64,000 bases of DNA from Sporobacter termitidis DSM 10068. GTDB lineage: Bacteria; Bacillota; Clostridia; Oscillospirales; Oscillospiraceae. Of this stretch, positions 54,558 through 64,000 are shown in pieces (within the stretch, counting starts at the first letter, position 1; every line of letters begins with the position of its first letter). Location of the stretch: the NCBI RefSeq assembly GCF_900130065.1, contig NZ_FQXV01000006.1, forward strand, positions 186,001 through 250,000. Reading direction: 5' to 3'. Under the pieces are notes generated by a model, which was not told where the DNA came from, made no database searches, and saw only the letters and a program-made list of their open reading frames with translations. Position numbers and translations under genes: made by a program.

Positions 54558-56959
54558 TGAGTACAATGTTTAAATACAGGGTTCATGAGGTGGCAAAGGA
54601 TTTTAAGGTGCCCACTAAGGTCATCACCGAGGTCCTGACCGAATATGCCGCCACGCCGAAAAACCACATGCAGGTTTTGACGACGGAGGAGCTTGACCTC
54701 ATTTTTGAGTACCTCACGCAGCATCATCAGGTCGCCAGCATTGAGGAAATCTTTGCTGTGGCGTCACCCTCCGCGTCCGAGCCCGCCGAGAAACCGGCGG
54801 CAAAAGAGACGCCCGCCGGCAGGCCGGCGCCGGGTCAGAGACCTGACGAGCAGAAAAAGCCGGCCCCTTCCGCACCGGCGCACACCGAGCGCCAGACCGC
54901 GCCCGCGCCGCGGCCGGAAAACCAGCAGCAACAGCAGCAGCCGGTTAAAAAGCCGGATAAGCCCTTTGTCCCGCGCCAGGCGCCGCAAAAGCGCGTTATC
55001 GACACCTCCGGCGCCACGATCAACATCGACAAATACGACGAGCGCCTGGACAATCTCGTCCCCGAGCGCGCCGAGCGCATTAAAAGCGGCAAGGAAAAAT
55101 TCACCAACAAGAAAAATCAGAGCCGCGGGCAGACGATGGCGTCCGGCGCCAAGCGCCGTCAGGAGGAGCGCGAGCGGATGCAGCGCCTCCAGTTTGAAGT
55201 GGCCAAGAAAGCACAGCTCAAGGTTTCCATCCCGGATGAAATCGGCGTGGGCGAGCTGGCCTCCCGCATGAAGAAGACGGGTGCAGAGGTCGTCAAGCAG
55301 CTAATCAAGCTGGGCGTCATGGCGTCCCTGTCCGACATTATTGATTACGATACGGCGGCGCTCGTGGCCATCGAGCTCGGCTGCAAGGTGGAGCACGAGG
55401 TTGTCGTCACCATCGAGGAGCGCCTCATTGACGACCACGCCGACAAGGAAGAGGACCTCGTTTCGAGAGCCCCCATCGTCGTCGTCATGGGCCACGTCGA
55501 CCACGGCAAGACCTCGCTGCTGGATAAAATCCGCGAGGCCAACGTCGTCGCCGGCGAGGCCGGCGGCATCACGCAGCATATCGGCGCCTACCGCGTGGCG
55601 GTAAACGGCAGCCCGATCACCTTCCTCGACACACCGGGCCACGAGGCCTTTACCTCCATGCGCGCCCGCGGCGCCATGGTAACGGATATCGCGATCCTCG
55701 TCGTGGCCGCGGACGACGGCATCATGCCGCAGACCGTAGAGTCCATTAACCACGCCAAGGCCGCGAAGATTCCGATCATCGTCGCCATCAACAAAATGGA
55801 CGTTCCCGGCGCCAACCCCGACAGGATCAAGCAGCAGCTCACCGAATACGAGCTGGTCAGCGACGAGTGGGGCGGCGATACGGTCGTTGTGCCGATCTCG
55901 GCAAAAACGGGGATGGGCATCGACCGTCTGCTTGAAATGGTCGTCCTCACCGCCGAAATGCAGGAGCTCCGCGCCAATCCGGACCGCGCGGCCCGCGGCA
56001 CCGTTATCGAGGCGCGCCTGGACAAGGGCCGCGGCCCGATCATGACCGTCCTCGTCCAGAACGGCACGCTGAAGCTCAACGACATTATCATCGCCGGCAC
56101 GGCCGTGGGCCACGTCCGCGTCATGACGAACGACCGCGGCGAGCGCGTCAGCGAAGCTGGCCCGTCCGTCCCGGTGGAGATTTCCGGCATGTCCGAGGTT
56201 CCGGACGCCGGCGACACCTTTAACGCCGTGGCCGACGAGCGCATGGCCAGAGAGCTTGTCGAGCAGCGCAAGGCGGAGAAGAAAAACGCCTCCGCCACAA
56301 GCGTCAAGGTCTCGCTGGAGGACCTGTTCTCCCGCATCCAGCAGGGCGAGCTCAAGGACCTGAATATCATCGTCAAAGCCGATGTCCAGGGCTCGGCCGA
56401 GGCCATCAAATCCTCGCTTGTAAAGCTCTCCAACGACGAGGTCCGCGTCCGCGTGATCCATTCCGGCGTCGGCGCCATCAGCGAATCCGACGTCATGCTG
56501 GCGGCCACCAGCGGCGCCATCGTCGTCGGCTTTAACGTCCGGCCCGACAACGCCGCCCGCGACAGCGCCGTACGGAGCAACGTGGACATCCGGATGTACC
56601 GCGTCATTTACGACGCCATCAACGAGATCGAAGCCGCCATGAAGGGCATGCTGGCCCCGAAGTTCAAGGAAGTTGTCCTCGGTCACGCCGAGGTACGCCA
56701 GATTTTCAAGGCCTCCAACATCGGCACCATCTGCGGCAGCTATGTGACGGACGGCAAAATCATCCGGAACTGCAAGGTCCGCGTCATCCGTGACCACATC
56801 GTCATCCACGAGGGCGAGCTGGCGTCTCTGCGCCGGTTCAAGGATGACGTCAAGGAAGTTGCGACAAACTATGAATGCGGCCTGTCGATCGAAAAATTCA
56901 ACGATGTTAAAGAGGGCGACGTTATCGAAGCCTTCATTATGGAACAGATCAAGGATTAG
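54557..56959 (+). CDS. infB: Translation initiation factor IF-2
   Basis: An 800-residue GTPase. A Pro/Ala/Lys-rich linker (about residues 75-140) follows the N-terminal IF2N segment ([20 protein letters not shown]), and a second IF2N precedes the G domain: [14 protein letters not shown] (P-loop), [11 protein letters not shown] (G3) and NKMDVPGA (G4). C-terminal beta-barrel domains bind fMet-tRNA. Typical length. Confidence 0.97.
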   Translation: MSTMFKYRVHEVAKDFKVPTKVITEVLTEYAATPKNHMQVLTTEELDLIFEYLTQHHQVASIEEIFAVASPSASEPAEKPAAKETPAGRPAPGQRPDEQKKPAPSAPAHTERQTAPAPRPENQQQQQQPVKKPDKPFVPRQAPQKRVIDTSGATINIDKYDERLDNLVPERAERIKSGKEKFTNKKNQSRGQTMASGAKRRQEERERMQRLQFEVAKKAQLKVSIPDEIGVGELASRMKKTGAEVVKQLIKLGVMASLSDIIDYDTAALVAIELGCKVEHEVVVTIEERLIDDHADKEEDLVSRAPIVVVMGHVDHGKTSLLDKIREANVVAGEAGGITQHIGAYRVAVNGSPITFLDTPGHEAFTSMRARGAMVTDIAILVVAADDGIMPQTVESINHAKAAKIPIIVAINKMDVPGANPDRIKQQLTEYELVSDEWGGDTVVVPISAKTGMGIDRLLEMVVLTAEMQELRANPDRAARGTVIEARLDKGRGPIMTVLVQNGTLKLNDIIIAGTAVGHVRVMTNDRGERVSEAGPSVPVEISGMSEVPDAGDTFNAVADERMARELVEQRKAEKKNASATSVKVSLEDLFSRIQQGELKDLNIIVKADVQGSAEAIKSSLVKLSNDEVRVRVIHSGVGAISESDVMLAATSGAIVVGFNVRPDNAARDSAVRSNVDIRMYRVIYDAINEIEAAMKGMLAPKFKEVVLGHAEVRQIFKASNIGTICGSYVTDGKIIRNCKVRVIRDHIVIHEGELASLRRFKDDVKEVATNYECGLSIEKFNDVKEGDVIEAFIMEQIKD

Positions 56960-57030
56960 TGTGGAGTGTGGAGCTTGGAGAGTGACGTTGGAAGGATAAC
57001 TCCACTCTCAACCCTCAACTCTCAACACTG
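56960..57030. repeat. Imperfect inverted repeat between infB and rbfA
   Basis: GTGTGGAGTGTGGAG is answered by CTCCACTCTCAACCCTCAAC within the 86-bp gap, forming a possible hairpin. No gene; resembles a small dispersed repeat inserted in the operon. Confidence 0.4.
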
Positions 57031-57045
57031 TTACGGAGTAACATT

Positions 57046-57435
57046 ATGGCATCCAACAAAATAGGCAGAATCAACGAGGATATCCAGCGCGTCATGTCCT
57101 CGCTTTTGCGGAACGTCAAGGACCCGCGCGTCAACCAGGGCATGACGAGTATCACGGCCGTGGACACGACCGGCGACCTGCGCTACTGCAAAATTTATCT
57201 GAGCGTCATGGGGCTCCAGTCCGAAAAGGAACTGATGAAGGGGCTTAAATCCGCTGCGGGCTACCTGCGCCGCGAGCTGGGCAATTCCCTGCAGCTGCGC
57301 TACACGCCGGAGCTCATCTTCCAGCTGGACAGATCGATCGAGCACGGCGCCAATATTTCAAAGATACTGAACAAGCTTGAGGATGCGCCGCCGGCGCAGG
57401 ACGAAGGGACCGGAGAAAGCCATGACCATCAGTGA
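57046..57435 (+). CDS. rbfA: Ribosome-binding factor A
   Basis: A 129-residue KH-fold protein needed for 16S 5'-end processing. It starts NKIGRINEDIQRVMSSLLRN and has GMTSITAVDTTGDLRYCKIY and PELIFQLDRSIEHGANIS. It overlaps the nrnA start by 14 bp. Confidence 0.95.
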   Translation: MASNKIGRINEDIQRVMSSLLRNVKDPRVNQGMTSITAVDTTGDLRYCKIYLSVMGLQSEKELMKGLKSAAGYLRRELGNSLQLRYTPELIFQLDRSIEHGANISKILNKLEDAPPAQDEGTGESHDHQ

Positions 57436-58381
57436 AACGGCGCGCTGGCTTATGGAGCGCAACAATTTTCTTGTTCTGACACACAAGAGACCGGACGGGG
57501 ATACGCTGGGCAGCGCCGCGGGGCTCGTCCGGGGCCTCAACCGGGCCGGGAAAACGGCCTATATCCTCTTTAACCCCGAGGCCACGGCGCGCTACACGAC
57601 GTATGTCGAAAAGCACTGGGCGCCGGACGGCTTCGTCCCCTCCTGCATCGTGGCGGTGGATACCGCCTCCAAGGAGCTTTTCCCGGCCACCGGAACGGAT
57701 TATCACAACAGGGTGGACCTGTGCATCGACCACCATCCCTCCAATACAAATTACGCCGGCCTGACGTGTCTGGATACCGGCAAATCGTCCTGCGGGGAAA
57801 TCATCTACGCGCTCCTTCTGGCGCTCAACGGGGGGCTGGACGCGGAAGCGGCGACCTCTCTTTACGTGGCCGTCTCCACGGATACCGGCTGCTTTGCCTT
57901 TGCCAATACGACCGCCGATACGCTCCGCACAGCCGCCGCGCTTGTCGACGCCGGGGCGCCCATCGGCGAGCTCAACAGGGAGCTGTTCCGTAAAAAGGCC
58001 AAAAGCCGCGTTCTCCTGGAGGCCATGATCACCGCGAGCATGGAGTTTTATTTCGACGGGGCGGTGGCCATTGCCGTGATCACGCGCGGCATGCTCGACA
58101 AAACGGGCGCCGGAGAAAATGAACTGGATGATGTGGCCTCGATACCGGGCGCCATCGAGGAGGTCGTCGCCGGCATCACCATCCGCGAGCTCGCTGGAGG
58201 CGAAGTCAAGGTCTCCGTCCGGACGACGCCGCTTGTCAACGCCAACGACCTGTGCGCCAGGTTCGGCGGCGGGGGCCACGCCATGGCGGCCGGTTTTTCA
58301 CTGTACGCGCCGGTGGACGAGGTCAAAAAGCGGCTGCTGGACGCGCTGTCCGGCATCTTCCCTCTCAGCGCTGCGCAATGA
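57422..58381 (+). CDS. nrnA: DHH-family oligoribonuclease/pAp phosphatase NrnA
   Basis: A 319-residue DHH-DHHA1 phosphoesterase that degrades nano-RNA and pAp. The motifs THKRPDGDTLGSAAG, VAVDTAS, DLCIDHHPSN and GGGGHAMAAGFSL are complete. The ATG at 57422 with a GGAG site fits the family's N-terminus (MTISETARWLMERNNFL). Its TGA overlaps the truB start (ATGA). Confidence 0.93.
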   Translation: MTISETARWLMERNNFLVLTHKRPDGDTLGSAAGLVRGLNRAGKTAYILFNPEATARYTTYVEKHWAPDGFVPSCIVAVDTASKELFPATGTDYHNRVDLCIDHHPSNTNYAGLTCLDTGKSSCGEIIYALLLALNGGLDAEAATSLYVAVSTDTGCFAFANTTADTLRTAAALVDAGAPIGELNRELFRKKAKSRVLLEAMITASMEFYFDGAVAIAVITRGMLDKTGAGENELDDVASIPGAIEEVVAGITIRELAGGEVKVSVRTTPLVNANDLCARFGGGGHAMAAGFSLYAPVDEVKKRLLDALSGIFPLSAAQ

Positions 58382-59247
58382 ACGGCGTCGTCATCATCGA
58401 CAAGGGGGAGGGGTGGACGTCTCACGACGTCGTCGCCAAGCTCCGGGGCCTTTTAAGGGAAAAACGCATCGGCCACGGCGGCACGCTGGACCCGATGGCA
58501 ACGGGCGTTCTGCCCGTTTTTGTCGGCCGGGCCACGCGGGCCGTCGAATTTTGTGAATCCTTCGATAAGGAGTACATCGCCGGCCTCCGTCTCGGTCTCG
58601 TCACCGACACGCAGGATACCACCGGTACCATCCTCTCAACGTCGCCGGTCTCCGCCGCGCGGCAGGATGTGGAGGATATCCTCCGGCGCTTTACCGGCGC
58701 ACAGGAGCAGATACCGCCCATGTATTCCGCCGTAAAGATCGGCGGCAAAAGGCTCTACGAGCTGGCCCGCCGCGGCATCGAGACAGCGCGGGCGCCCAGA
58801 CCCGTCACCATCAGCACACTGGAGCTCCTGGAGATGAGCGGCAGCGATATCCTGCTGCGTGTGGTTTGCTCCAAGGGGACGTATATCCGTACGCTCTGCC
58901 ACGATATTGGACAGGCCCTGGGCTGCGGCGGGGCGATGTTTTCCCTGCGGCGGACCCGTGCCGGCTCCTTTCAGCTTCAGGACGCCGTGACGCTTGCCGA
59001 TATCGAGGCGCTGGCGTCCGCCGGAAAGCTGCAGGAGCTCTTAAAGCCGGTCGACGCGCTCTTTGACGCTTATCCCACCGTCGTGATCGACGCGCGCCAA
59101 AAGGCGAAATGCCTGAACGGCGCCGAATTCTCCGTCAGCGCCGCAGACGGGCTGTACAGGGTCTACGACGAAAATCATGTCTTCCTTATGCTCGGCCGGG
59201 CAGGCAACGGCGTTATGCGCACTGTCAAGAGCTTTTTTGAGGTCTAG
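58378..59247 (+). CDS. truB: tRNA pseudouridine(55) synthase TruB
   Basis: A 289-residue enzyme with the catalytic Asp in GHGGTLDPMATGVLPV and the family segments GWTSHDVVAKLR, PPMYSAVKIGGKRLYELAR and CSKGTYIRTLCHDIG. The ATG overlapping the nrnA stop was chosen; upstream frame is a shadow of nrnA. Followed by ribF after 33 bp. Confidence 0.95.
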   Translation: MNGVVIIDKGEGWTSHDVVAKLRGLLREKRIGHGGTLDPMATGVLPVFVGRATRAVEFCESFDKEYIAGLRLGLVTDTQDTTGTILSTSPVSAARQDVEDILRRFTGAQEQIPPMYSAVKIGGKRLYELARRGIETARAPRPVTISTLELLEMSGSDILLRVVCSKGTYIRTLCHDIGQALGCGGAMFSLRRTRAGSFQLQDAVTLADIEALASAGKLQELLKPVDALFDAYPTVVIDARQKAKCLNGAEFSVSAADGLYRVYDENHVFLMLGRAGNGVMRTVKSFFEV

Positions 59248-59280
59248 CGCATACTCCATCCCGGCGAAAGGACACAAACC

Positions 59281-60189
59281 ATGACAGAGAAAAAACGCGT
59301 CATCGCCCTCGGATTTTTCGACGGACTGCATATCGGCCATTCGGCACTGATGGAACGCGTCCTGAAAATAGCGAAGGAAAAGGACCTCCTGCCTTCCGTC
59401 ATCACCTTTGACAACCATCCGGCGAGCATGGTTGCCGGCCAGCCGATCCCCCTGATCAATTCCTGCGAGGACAGGGCGGGGCTCATCCACCGGATTTTCG
59501 GCATCAACAACGTCATTATCCTTCATTTTGACAAAGATCTGATGCGCATGCCCTGGACAGAATTCGTCGAGCGCTTGTCCAACGAATTTAACGCCGCCTA
59601 CCTCGTCGCCGGCCATGACTTCACGTTCGGCCACAAGGGCGAAGGCACGGCTGAAAAGCTCGCCCAAAAGAGCCGCGAGCTGGGCATCGGCTGCGATATC
59701 ATCCCCGCCGTCACCTACAAGGGCGTCGTCAGCAGCTCCACCTACATCCGGAAGCTGATTGCGGAGGGCGACATAGAACAGGCCAATGAGTTTCTGGGCC
59801 ACCCCCATGTTCTGACCGATATCGTGCACTATGGCTACCGCCTCGGCCGAACGCTGGGCACGCCCACGATCAACATGTGCTTTCAGGCGGGGGTTATCAT
59901 CCCGGCCTACGGCGTTTACGCCACGCGTGTATACCTCGAGGACGGGAGCGAGCACATCGGCGTCACAAACGTCGGCATCCGGCCGACGGTCAATCATACG
60001 GAGACTGTCACCGCCGAGACATACATTCTCGATTATTCCGGGAACCTTTACGGCAAAATGGTACGCGTTGAATTTTACAAACGCCTGCGGCCCGAGATCA
60101 AATTCAGCGGCATCGACGCGCTGAAGGCTCAGATCCACGCGGACGCTGAGAGCGCACGGAATTATTTTACCAGGCTGTACAGCAAATAG
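59281..60189 (+). CDS. ribF: Bifunctional riboflavin kinase / FAD synthetase RibF
   Basis: A 302-residue enzyme. The N-terminal nucleotidyltransferase has ALGFFDGLHIGHSALM and the SSTYIRKLI loop; the C-terminal kinase has the metal-binding GTPTINM, where the usual form is GfPTaN. It makes FMN and FAD. Last gene of the nusA-infB operon; a strong terminator follows. Confidence 0.95.
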   Translation: MTEKKRVIALGFFDGLHIGHSALMERVLKIAKEKDLLPSVITFDNHPASMVAGQPIPLINSCEDRAGLIHRIFGINNVIILHFDKDLMRMPWTEFVERLSNEFNAAYLVAGHDFTFGHKGEGTAEKLAQKSRELGIGCDIIPAVTYKGVVSSSTYIRKLIAEGDIEQANEFLGHPHVLTDIVHYGYRLGRTLGTPTINMCFQAGVIIPAYGVYATRVYLEDGSEHIGVTNVGIRPTVNHTETVTAETYILDYSGNLYGKMVRVEFYKRLRPEIKFSGIDALKAQIHADAESARNYFTRLYSK

Positions 60190-60197
60190 AAACATAT

Positions 60198-60237
60198 AAA
60201 TAGGAAAGGCGGGGGCAAGCCCCCGCCTTTCCTATTT
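60198..60237. terminator. Bidirectional terminator between ribF and the XRE gene
   Basis: A 19-bp perfect inverted repeat (AAATAGGAAAGGCGGGGGC and complement) with a 2-base loop lies between convergent genes, with T/A flanks on both strands. Confidence 0.85.
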
Positions 60238-60243
60238 ATAAAA

Positions 60244-61782
60244 TTATTCGTTTGCCGGGGCGGGCGGCGTGGTCCTGTTGACTTCCTCCAGGACCTTCAT
60301 GATCTGTTTGCTGACATATTCCTTGTTTTTGCAGATGTACGGCGTCGTGTTCCAGAGCTCCTCAAAATAGCTGTAGATCGCCGTTACGACGGTGAGCTCC
60401 TTCGTCACAAGGACGCGGGGCCGATCCCCCACCGTTGAGGAAAAATGTATCCTGGTGTTTTCCTTGGCGATAATCTCCGTATCGGCCAGCCGCCTCAGGA
60501 GGTCGGTGGAGGCCAAGCACATCTTTATTTTGTCGCTCTCGCTGACGACCTTCAGCACCTCCGTCATCAGGCGCATAAACATGCGGTGCGGTATAGAGAC
60601 CGTCCGACCGCAGGTGAAGGACATTTCGTTGAGCACGATGGCGTCTTTTTTCAGCCACTCCCGCAGCCGGTCCAGATCGACGAAAAAGCAGTGCTGCGAT
60701 TTATTGCCCAGCTCGCTGATCAGGTTCAGCTTCTCGTAATACTGCTCGAACTCCTCGCCGGTAAAGCCGTTCTCGGTGAGGATATCGCGGAGCAGGCCGT
60801 CGGACAGGCCGCAGATAGGAAAGGTCAGGCTCCAGTGATACTCATTGGTGTCCTTTTCCATAATGGCAATCAGATAATTGATATATTCATCCTTTGTCTC
60901 ATATCCGAAATGCTCAAAAACGCGGGTACTCTCGCCGAGATGGCTCTGGAGCATCACCTCAATATCCTTGACGAACTGCGGCTCGTGGGTAATGTAGGTG
61001 TTCATTTCGCGGGAGGGCTGCCGGGTCGACCAGTTGTACAGCGCCAGGTGATCCTTGATGAGAAAGTAGGTGTAGACAAGCTCCTCATCCTTATATTTGG
61101 GGATGAAATATGCCGTCGTCCGGCCGGTCATATGCAAAGGCATCCACGTGATCATGGAGGTGGCCAGGCTTTCGTAAGAGCTCGAAAGGGGATGGATCAC
61201 CTTGATTCTGTTCTCCTCGCCCAGCAGGGACATATTCCGCATACACCATTCGTTGAGAAATTCGCTGTTTTCAAAAAACCATTTGGAATTCTCCGTGGTA
61301 TAGCACCACATCTCAACGCCCGGAGAGAGGGACTGGGCGTATTTCAGAAAAAACTGCACGGCCTGCCGCCTGCCGTTCAGGCCGGACAGCGTATACGTGG
61401 TTAGCAGGGACGTGCTGCGCAGGTTTTTGATTTCATCAAAATAGTCGCGGGTGTTTTCGCTGATCTCCTTGGCGGAGGTCAGCCAGTCCTTGAGGAACAG
61501 GGTGATCTCCTGCTCAGAGCATTTGAAAATGTTCATGTAATCCTGAGACAGCATGAGCCGGATCTTTGCATACTGGTTGTTGCTGTCGAGCGCCATCACA
61601 TGCTTGATGATCTGCATCGTATAGACGGAATTGGGCTTGAGATTTCGCTTTCCGCTGCGCCACTTACTGACAAGCGAACTGTCAATATGCAAAAGACCTG
61701 CCAAATCCTTGCCGGAAATCGCGAAATTATCCATCAGAATGCTCAGCCGGCTCTCCAATAAAAGCACCTCTGTCGACACCAT
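60244..61782 (-). CDS. Long XRE-type transcriptional regulator, unknown ligand
   Basis: A 512-residue protein with an N-terminal helix-turn-helix (SGKDLAGLLHIDSSLVSKWR, residues 23-42). The remaining 440 residues have no domain I recognise; they are predicted mostly helical with a few aromatic-rich blocks and no Cys-Cys or nucleotide motif. Its start lies 78 bp from the hairpin-ended element at 61861, and the sugar ABC genes follow. It could sense a sugar or envelope signal; function is unassigned. Confidence 0.6.
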   Translation of the reverse strand: MVSTEVLLLESRLSILMDNFAISGKDLAGLLHIDSSLVSKWRSGKRNLKPNSVYTMQIIKHVMALDSNNQYAKIRLMLSQDYMNIFKCSEQEITLFLKDWLTSAKEISENTRDYFDEIKNLRSTSLLTTYTLSGLNGRRQAVQFFLKYAQSLSPGVEMWCYTTENSKWFFENSEFLNEWCMRNMSLLGEENRIKVIHPLSSSYESLATSMITWMPLHMTGRTTAYFIPKYKDEELVYTYFLIKDHLALYNWSTRQPSREMNTYITHEPQFVKDIEVMLQSHLGESTRVFEHFGYETKDEYINYLIAIMEKDTNEYHWSLTFPICGLSDGLLRDILTENGFTGEEFEQYYEKLNLISELGNKSQHCFFVDLDRLREWLKKDAIVLNEMSFTCGRTVSIPHRMFMRLMTEVLKVVSESDKIKMCLASTDLLRRLADTEIIAKENTRIHFSSTVGDRPRVLVTKELTVVTAIYSYFEELWNTTPYICKNKEYVSKQIMKVLEEVNRTTPPAPANE

Positions 61783-61860
61783 CGGAATGGTACGTTTTTT
61801 TAAGTTTGTATTATATCACAAATATTCTTCCATGTCGATAGGGCTTTCTGACGCAATAAC

Positions 61861-62122
61861 AACAGGGTCCGGTATGAGCATACCGGACCCTGTTTCAGCT
61901 GTCAATAAAGCCCTTTGGGCTTTATTGACACAAGGCTGCATGCAGCACGCTCAGCCGCGCCCTGTATGAGAAGAGTCACTCCGGAGGCGCATGTCCTCCT
62001 GCGTGACAAATGATGAACTTATTTGCCGCCCCGGCGGCGAACTCTGCGAGGCTTTCCCCCTTGTATGTAGGCTTTTTGACAAGCTGAAACAGGGTCCGGT
62101 ATGGGCATACCGGACCCTGTTT
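61861..62122. mobile_element. 262-bp MITE-like element with hairpin inverted ends
   Basis: Both ends are hairpins: AACAGGGTCCGGTATG / CATACCGGACCCTGTT at 61861-61894 and a 17-bp version at 62087-62122. The sequence next to each (CAGCTGTCAATAAAG on the left; CAGCTTGTCAAAAAG on the right, reverse complement) extends the match to about 48 bp, so the ends are terminal inverted repeats. A perfect 13-bp palindrome lies inside at 61901-61929. No coding frame inside. It could instead be a double terminator of the ABC operon. Confidence 0.45.
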
Positions 62123-62146
62123 GAATTTATAAAAACGAGATGAGAT

Positions 62147-63148
62147 TTACGCGCCGATGCTTTTCGGAGCCTTTTTAACCTTCGTGGCATTCCGCGTGCC
62201 GATATAGTCCAGCGTCAGGGCGAAGAGGAGGAGGACGCCGGAAGCGACGTTCTGCCAGTAGGGCGTGACGCCGAGAACTGTCAGGCCGTTGTTAAAGCCA
62301 TTCATAATGACAAGGCCCAGGAAGCAGCCCAGCATGCCGCCGGAACCGCCGCCGAAGGAAATGCCGCCCAGGATGGCCGCGGTGATGGCCGGGAACGCAT
62401 AGGTGTTTGTGCCGTTGAGGTTACCGACCTTCAGACGTCCGGCGTAGAGGATGCCGGCCAGCGCGCCCAGCGCGCCGCTGTTGGCGAAAAGGATGTAGGA
62501 GAGCTTTCTCGGATTGAGGCCGGCCAGTCTGGCCGCCTGCTTGTTGCCGCCGCAGAGATAGATGCTGCGGCCGAATTTCGTCTTGGCAAGAATGATGCCA
62601 TAGATCAGGATTGCCACCAGTGAGATGATGATCGTAAACGGGATGAAATCGCCGATTTTCCCGGTGCCGATCCAGACGATAGCCTCGTCCTTGATGTTAA
62701 TGGTTTTACCGCCGACCATGATGTATGCGAGGCCTCTGGCAATAAATGAACCGGTGGCCAGCGTGGCAATAAAGCCCTGGAAGCCGAGCTCATTGATGAG
62801 CAGGGCGTTGGCGATACCAAACGCTATGCCGAGCAGCAGGCACAGTATAAGAACGATGAACCAGGGGATACCGGTGCCAGCGAGCAGCGCGGCCATCAGG
62901 ACGCCGGCGGCCGTACCGACATACCCAGGGGAGAGGTCGATCTCACCAAAGATGATCAGCATACCTTCGGCGACGGCGAACAGCGTATAAAGAACCATCG
63001 AGTTCAGGATGTTTTTAATATTGCTGGGCTTCAGGAAAGAGTGGTTCGGCGAAAAAGCCCAGAAAAATATAACAATAACTGCGAGCAGAATTAATAACGT
63101 AAATAATTTTGATTTTAAAAACTTTGATGCCTTACTTGTGGTTTCCAT
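62147..63148 (-). CDS. Ribose-type sugar ABC transporter permease
   Basis: A 333-residue inner-membrane permease of the RbsC/MglC/LsrC class with about ten hydrophobic segments. GEIDLSPGYVGTAAGVLMA, GFIATLATGSFIARGLAYIM and ALGALAGILYAGRLKVG match the family. It pairs with the upstream ATPase (12-bp gap) and a binding protein outside the window. Confidence 0.9.
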   Translation of the reverse strand: METTSKASKFLKSKLFTLLILLAVIVIFFWAFSPNHSFLKPSNIKNILNSMVLYTLFAVAEGMLIIFGEIDLSPGYVGTAAGVLMAALLAGTGIPWFIVLILCLLLGIAFGIANALLINELGFQGFIATLATGSFIARGLAYIMVGGKTINIKDEAIVWIGTGKIGDFIPFTIIISLVAILIYGIILAKTKFGRSIYLCGGNKQAARLAGLNPRKLSYILFANSGALGALAGILYAGRLKVGNLNGTNTYAFPAITAAILGGISFGGGSGGMLGCFLGLVIMNGFNNGLTVLGVTPYWQNVASGVLLLFALTLDYIGTRNATKVKKAPKSIGA

Positions 63149-63160
63149 GGCTTCCTCCTC

Positions 63161-64000
63161 CTAATCGTGCATAGCGAGTTCAAGAACGCGCTCTTCTGTT
63201 GCTTCTTGCCTGGTCACTTTGCCCGTGATGTGCCCGTTATGCATGACAATGATATTGTCGCTTACGTTCAATACTTCGGTCAGCTCGGACGATATAAAGA
63301 TGACCCCGATACCCTGCTTGGCAAAGTCGCATACCATCTGGTAGACCTCCGCCTTCGTCCCGACGTCGATGCCCTTCGTCGGCTCGTCCAGGATCAGTAT
63401 CCGCGTCACCATCTTTTCGGACGTCCAGCGGCCCAGAATGATCTTCTGCTGGTTCCCGCCCGAAAGCTCCATCACCAGCTTCTCGATCGTCGGCGTCTTG
63501 ATCGAGTACTTCTTGACCGCCTCGAACGCCAGCTCGTTCTCCGTCTTTTCGTCCAGGAACATACCCTTCTTGACCTTTTCAAGCACCGGCATGCTCACGT
63601 TGTCCCGGATCGAGCGGCCCAACACCAGCCCCTGCTCCTTCCGGTCCTCGGGGCACAGCGCTATCCCGTGCTCGATCGCGTCTTTCGGCGACCTGAAGTT
63701 TACTGCCTCGCCGTCCATCCTGATCTCGCCCGACAGGATCGGGTCCGCCCCGAATATCGCCCGCATAACCTCCGTACGGCCGGCTCCCACAAGTCCCGCA
63801 AAGCCCAGTACCTCGCCCTTTCGAAGCTGGAAGCTTACGTCGTGCACGTCGTCCGTTACCAGATTATTTACTTCAAGCAGAACGTCGCCTATCTTGTCGT
63901 TCCGCTTCAGATTCGCATATGTATCGCCGATGTCGCGCCCGACCATCGCCTTCACGAGCTCTTTCTCGTTCGTCTCCGCCGTATTGAACGTCTTCACCAG
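63161..64000 (-). CDS. Sugar ABC transporter ATP-binding protein, truncated by the window edge
   Basis: The frame is open to base 64000, so the gene continues to the right; the visible part is the second (C-terminal) ABC domain of an RbsA/MglA-type double ATPase. The normal Walker B is RILILDEPTKGIDVG and the signature LSGGNQQKIILGRW; the Walker A is the altered GLVGAGRTEVMRAI common in the second half. It drives sugar import through the permease gene that follows. Confidence 0.9.
   Translation of the reverse strand: MVKTFNTAETNEKELVKAMVGRDIGDTYANLKRNDKIGDVLLEVNNLVTDDVHDVSFQLRKGEVLGFAGLVGAGRTEVMRAIFGADPILSGEIRMDGEAVNFRSPKDAIEHGIALCPEDRKEQGLVLGRSIRDNVSMPVLEKVKKGMFLDEKTENELAFEAVKKYSIKTPTIEKLVMELSGGNQQKIILGRWTSEKMVTRILILDEPTKGIDVGTKAEVYQMVCDFAKQGIGVIFISSELTEVLNVSDNIIVMHNGHITGKVTRQEATEERVLELAMHD

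Noticed and set aside
55301-56809. A 502-codon open frame on the strand opposite infB
   Set aside because: It is the high-GC shadow of the infB reading frame; its low-complexity Asp/His/Gly-rich product has no domain or start site.

Overview
The window reads as a piece of a Clostridia-type (low-branching Firmicutes) chromosome, most like an anaerobic, heterotrophic Oscillospiraceae/Sporobacter-type organism. This is inference from gene content: a T-box leader on cysE-cysS, the Firmicutes order rimP-nusA-ylxR-ylxQ-infB-rbfA-nrnA-truB-ribF, an S-layer-homology protein with a very strong sigma-A promoter, copper-amine-oxidase-type stalk proteins, ETF/Fix electron-transfer genes, several oxygen-sensitive Mo/Fe-S enzymes, and a B12-dependent mutase. 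No species can be named from the sequence alone.

Left part (1-23.2 kb): anaerobic redox metabolism. After a truncated PucR-type regulator comes a nine-gene minus-strand operon (10667 to 1547): fixC, fixX, a large DMSO-reductase-family subunit with an SCP2-like N-terminal extension, a 281-residue Fe-S subunit with a C-terminal beta domain (the architecture of pyrogallol-phloroglucinol transhydroxylase), a small unknown protein overlapping a long-chain polyprenyl diphosphate synthase, a small one-helix membrane protein, fixA and fixB. A divergent LysR gene is followed by a UbiA/MenA-type prenyltransferase and a CPBP-family membrane protein. Prenyl-chain and prenyl-transfer genes beside an ETF:quinone-type FixABCX set suggest a self-contained quinone-linked electron route for the molybdoenzyme. 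A second LysR gene lies beside a second molybdoenzyme operon (774-residue catalytic subunit, short ferredoxin, 66-residue protein). A MerR-type regulator, a cyclase-family hydrolase, an old-yellow-enzyme/2,4-dienoyl-CoA-reductase-type flavoprotein and an SLC13 transporter complete this catabolic block.

Middle part (23.3-38.5 kb): a probable genomic island. An intact tRNA-Ala(CGC) gene at 38403-38478 has its 3' 57 bases repeated exactly at 23306-23362, next to a separate terminator, which is the signature of integration into a tRNA 3' end. Between the copies are an oligopeptide-type ABC transporter, a DUF6282 hydrolase and a three-gene glutamate-mutase-like set (one minus-strand run), a divergent dhaK-dhaL-lacI set, and decayed conjugation, replication-relaxation and serine-recombinase fragments beside the tRNA. 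The mutase keeps cofactor-contact residues, but by my alignment to the known glutamate mutase most substrate-contact residues are replaced. A different, undescribed substrate is therefore likely; this is the leading novelty of the window.

Right part (38.5-64 kb): mostly core genes. polA-rimI-tsaD, T-box-controlled cysE-cysS, surface and stalk proteins (one carrying a degenerate polysaccharide-deacetylase domain), the S-layer-type protein with a 400-nt structured leader, the nusA-infB operon through ribF, a long XRE-type regulator, a 262-bp element with hairpin inverted ends, and the start of a ribose-type sugar ABC transporter running off the right edge. I saw no CRISPR array and no rRNA.
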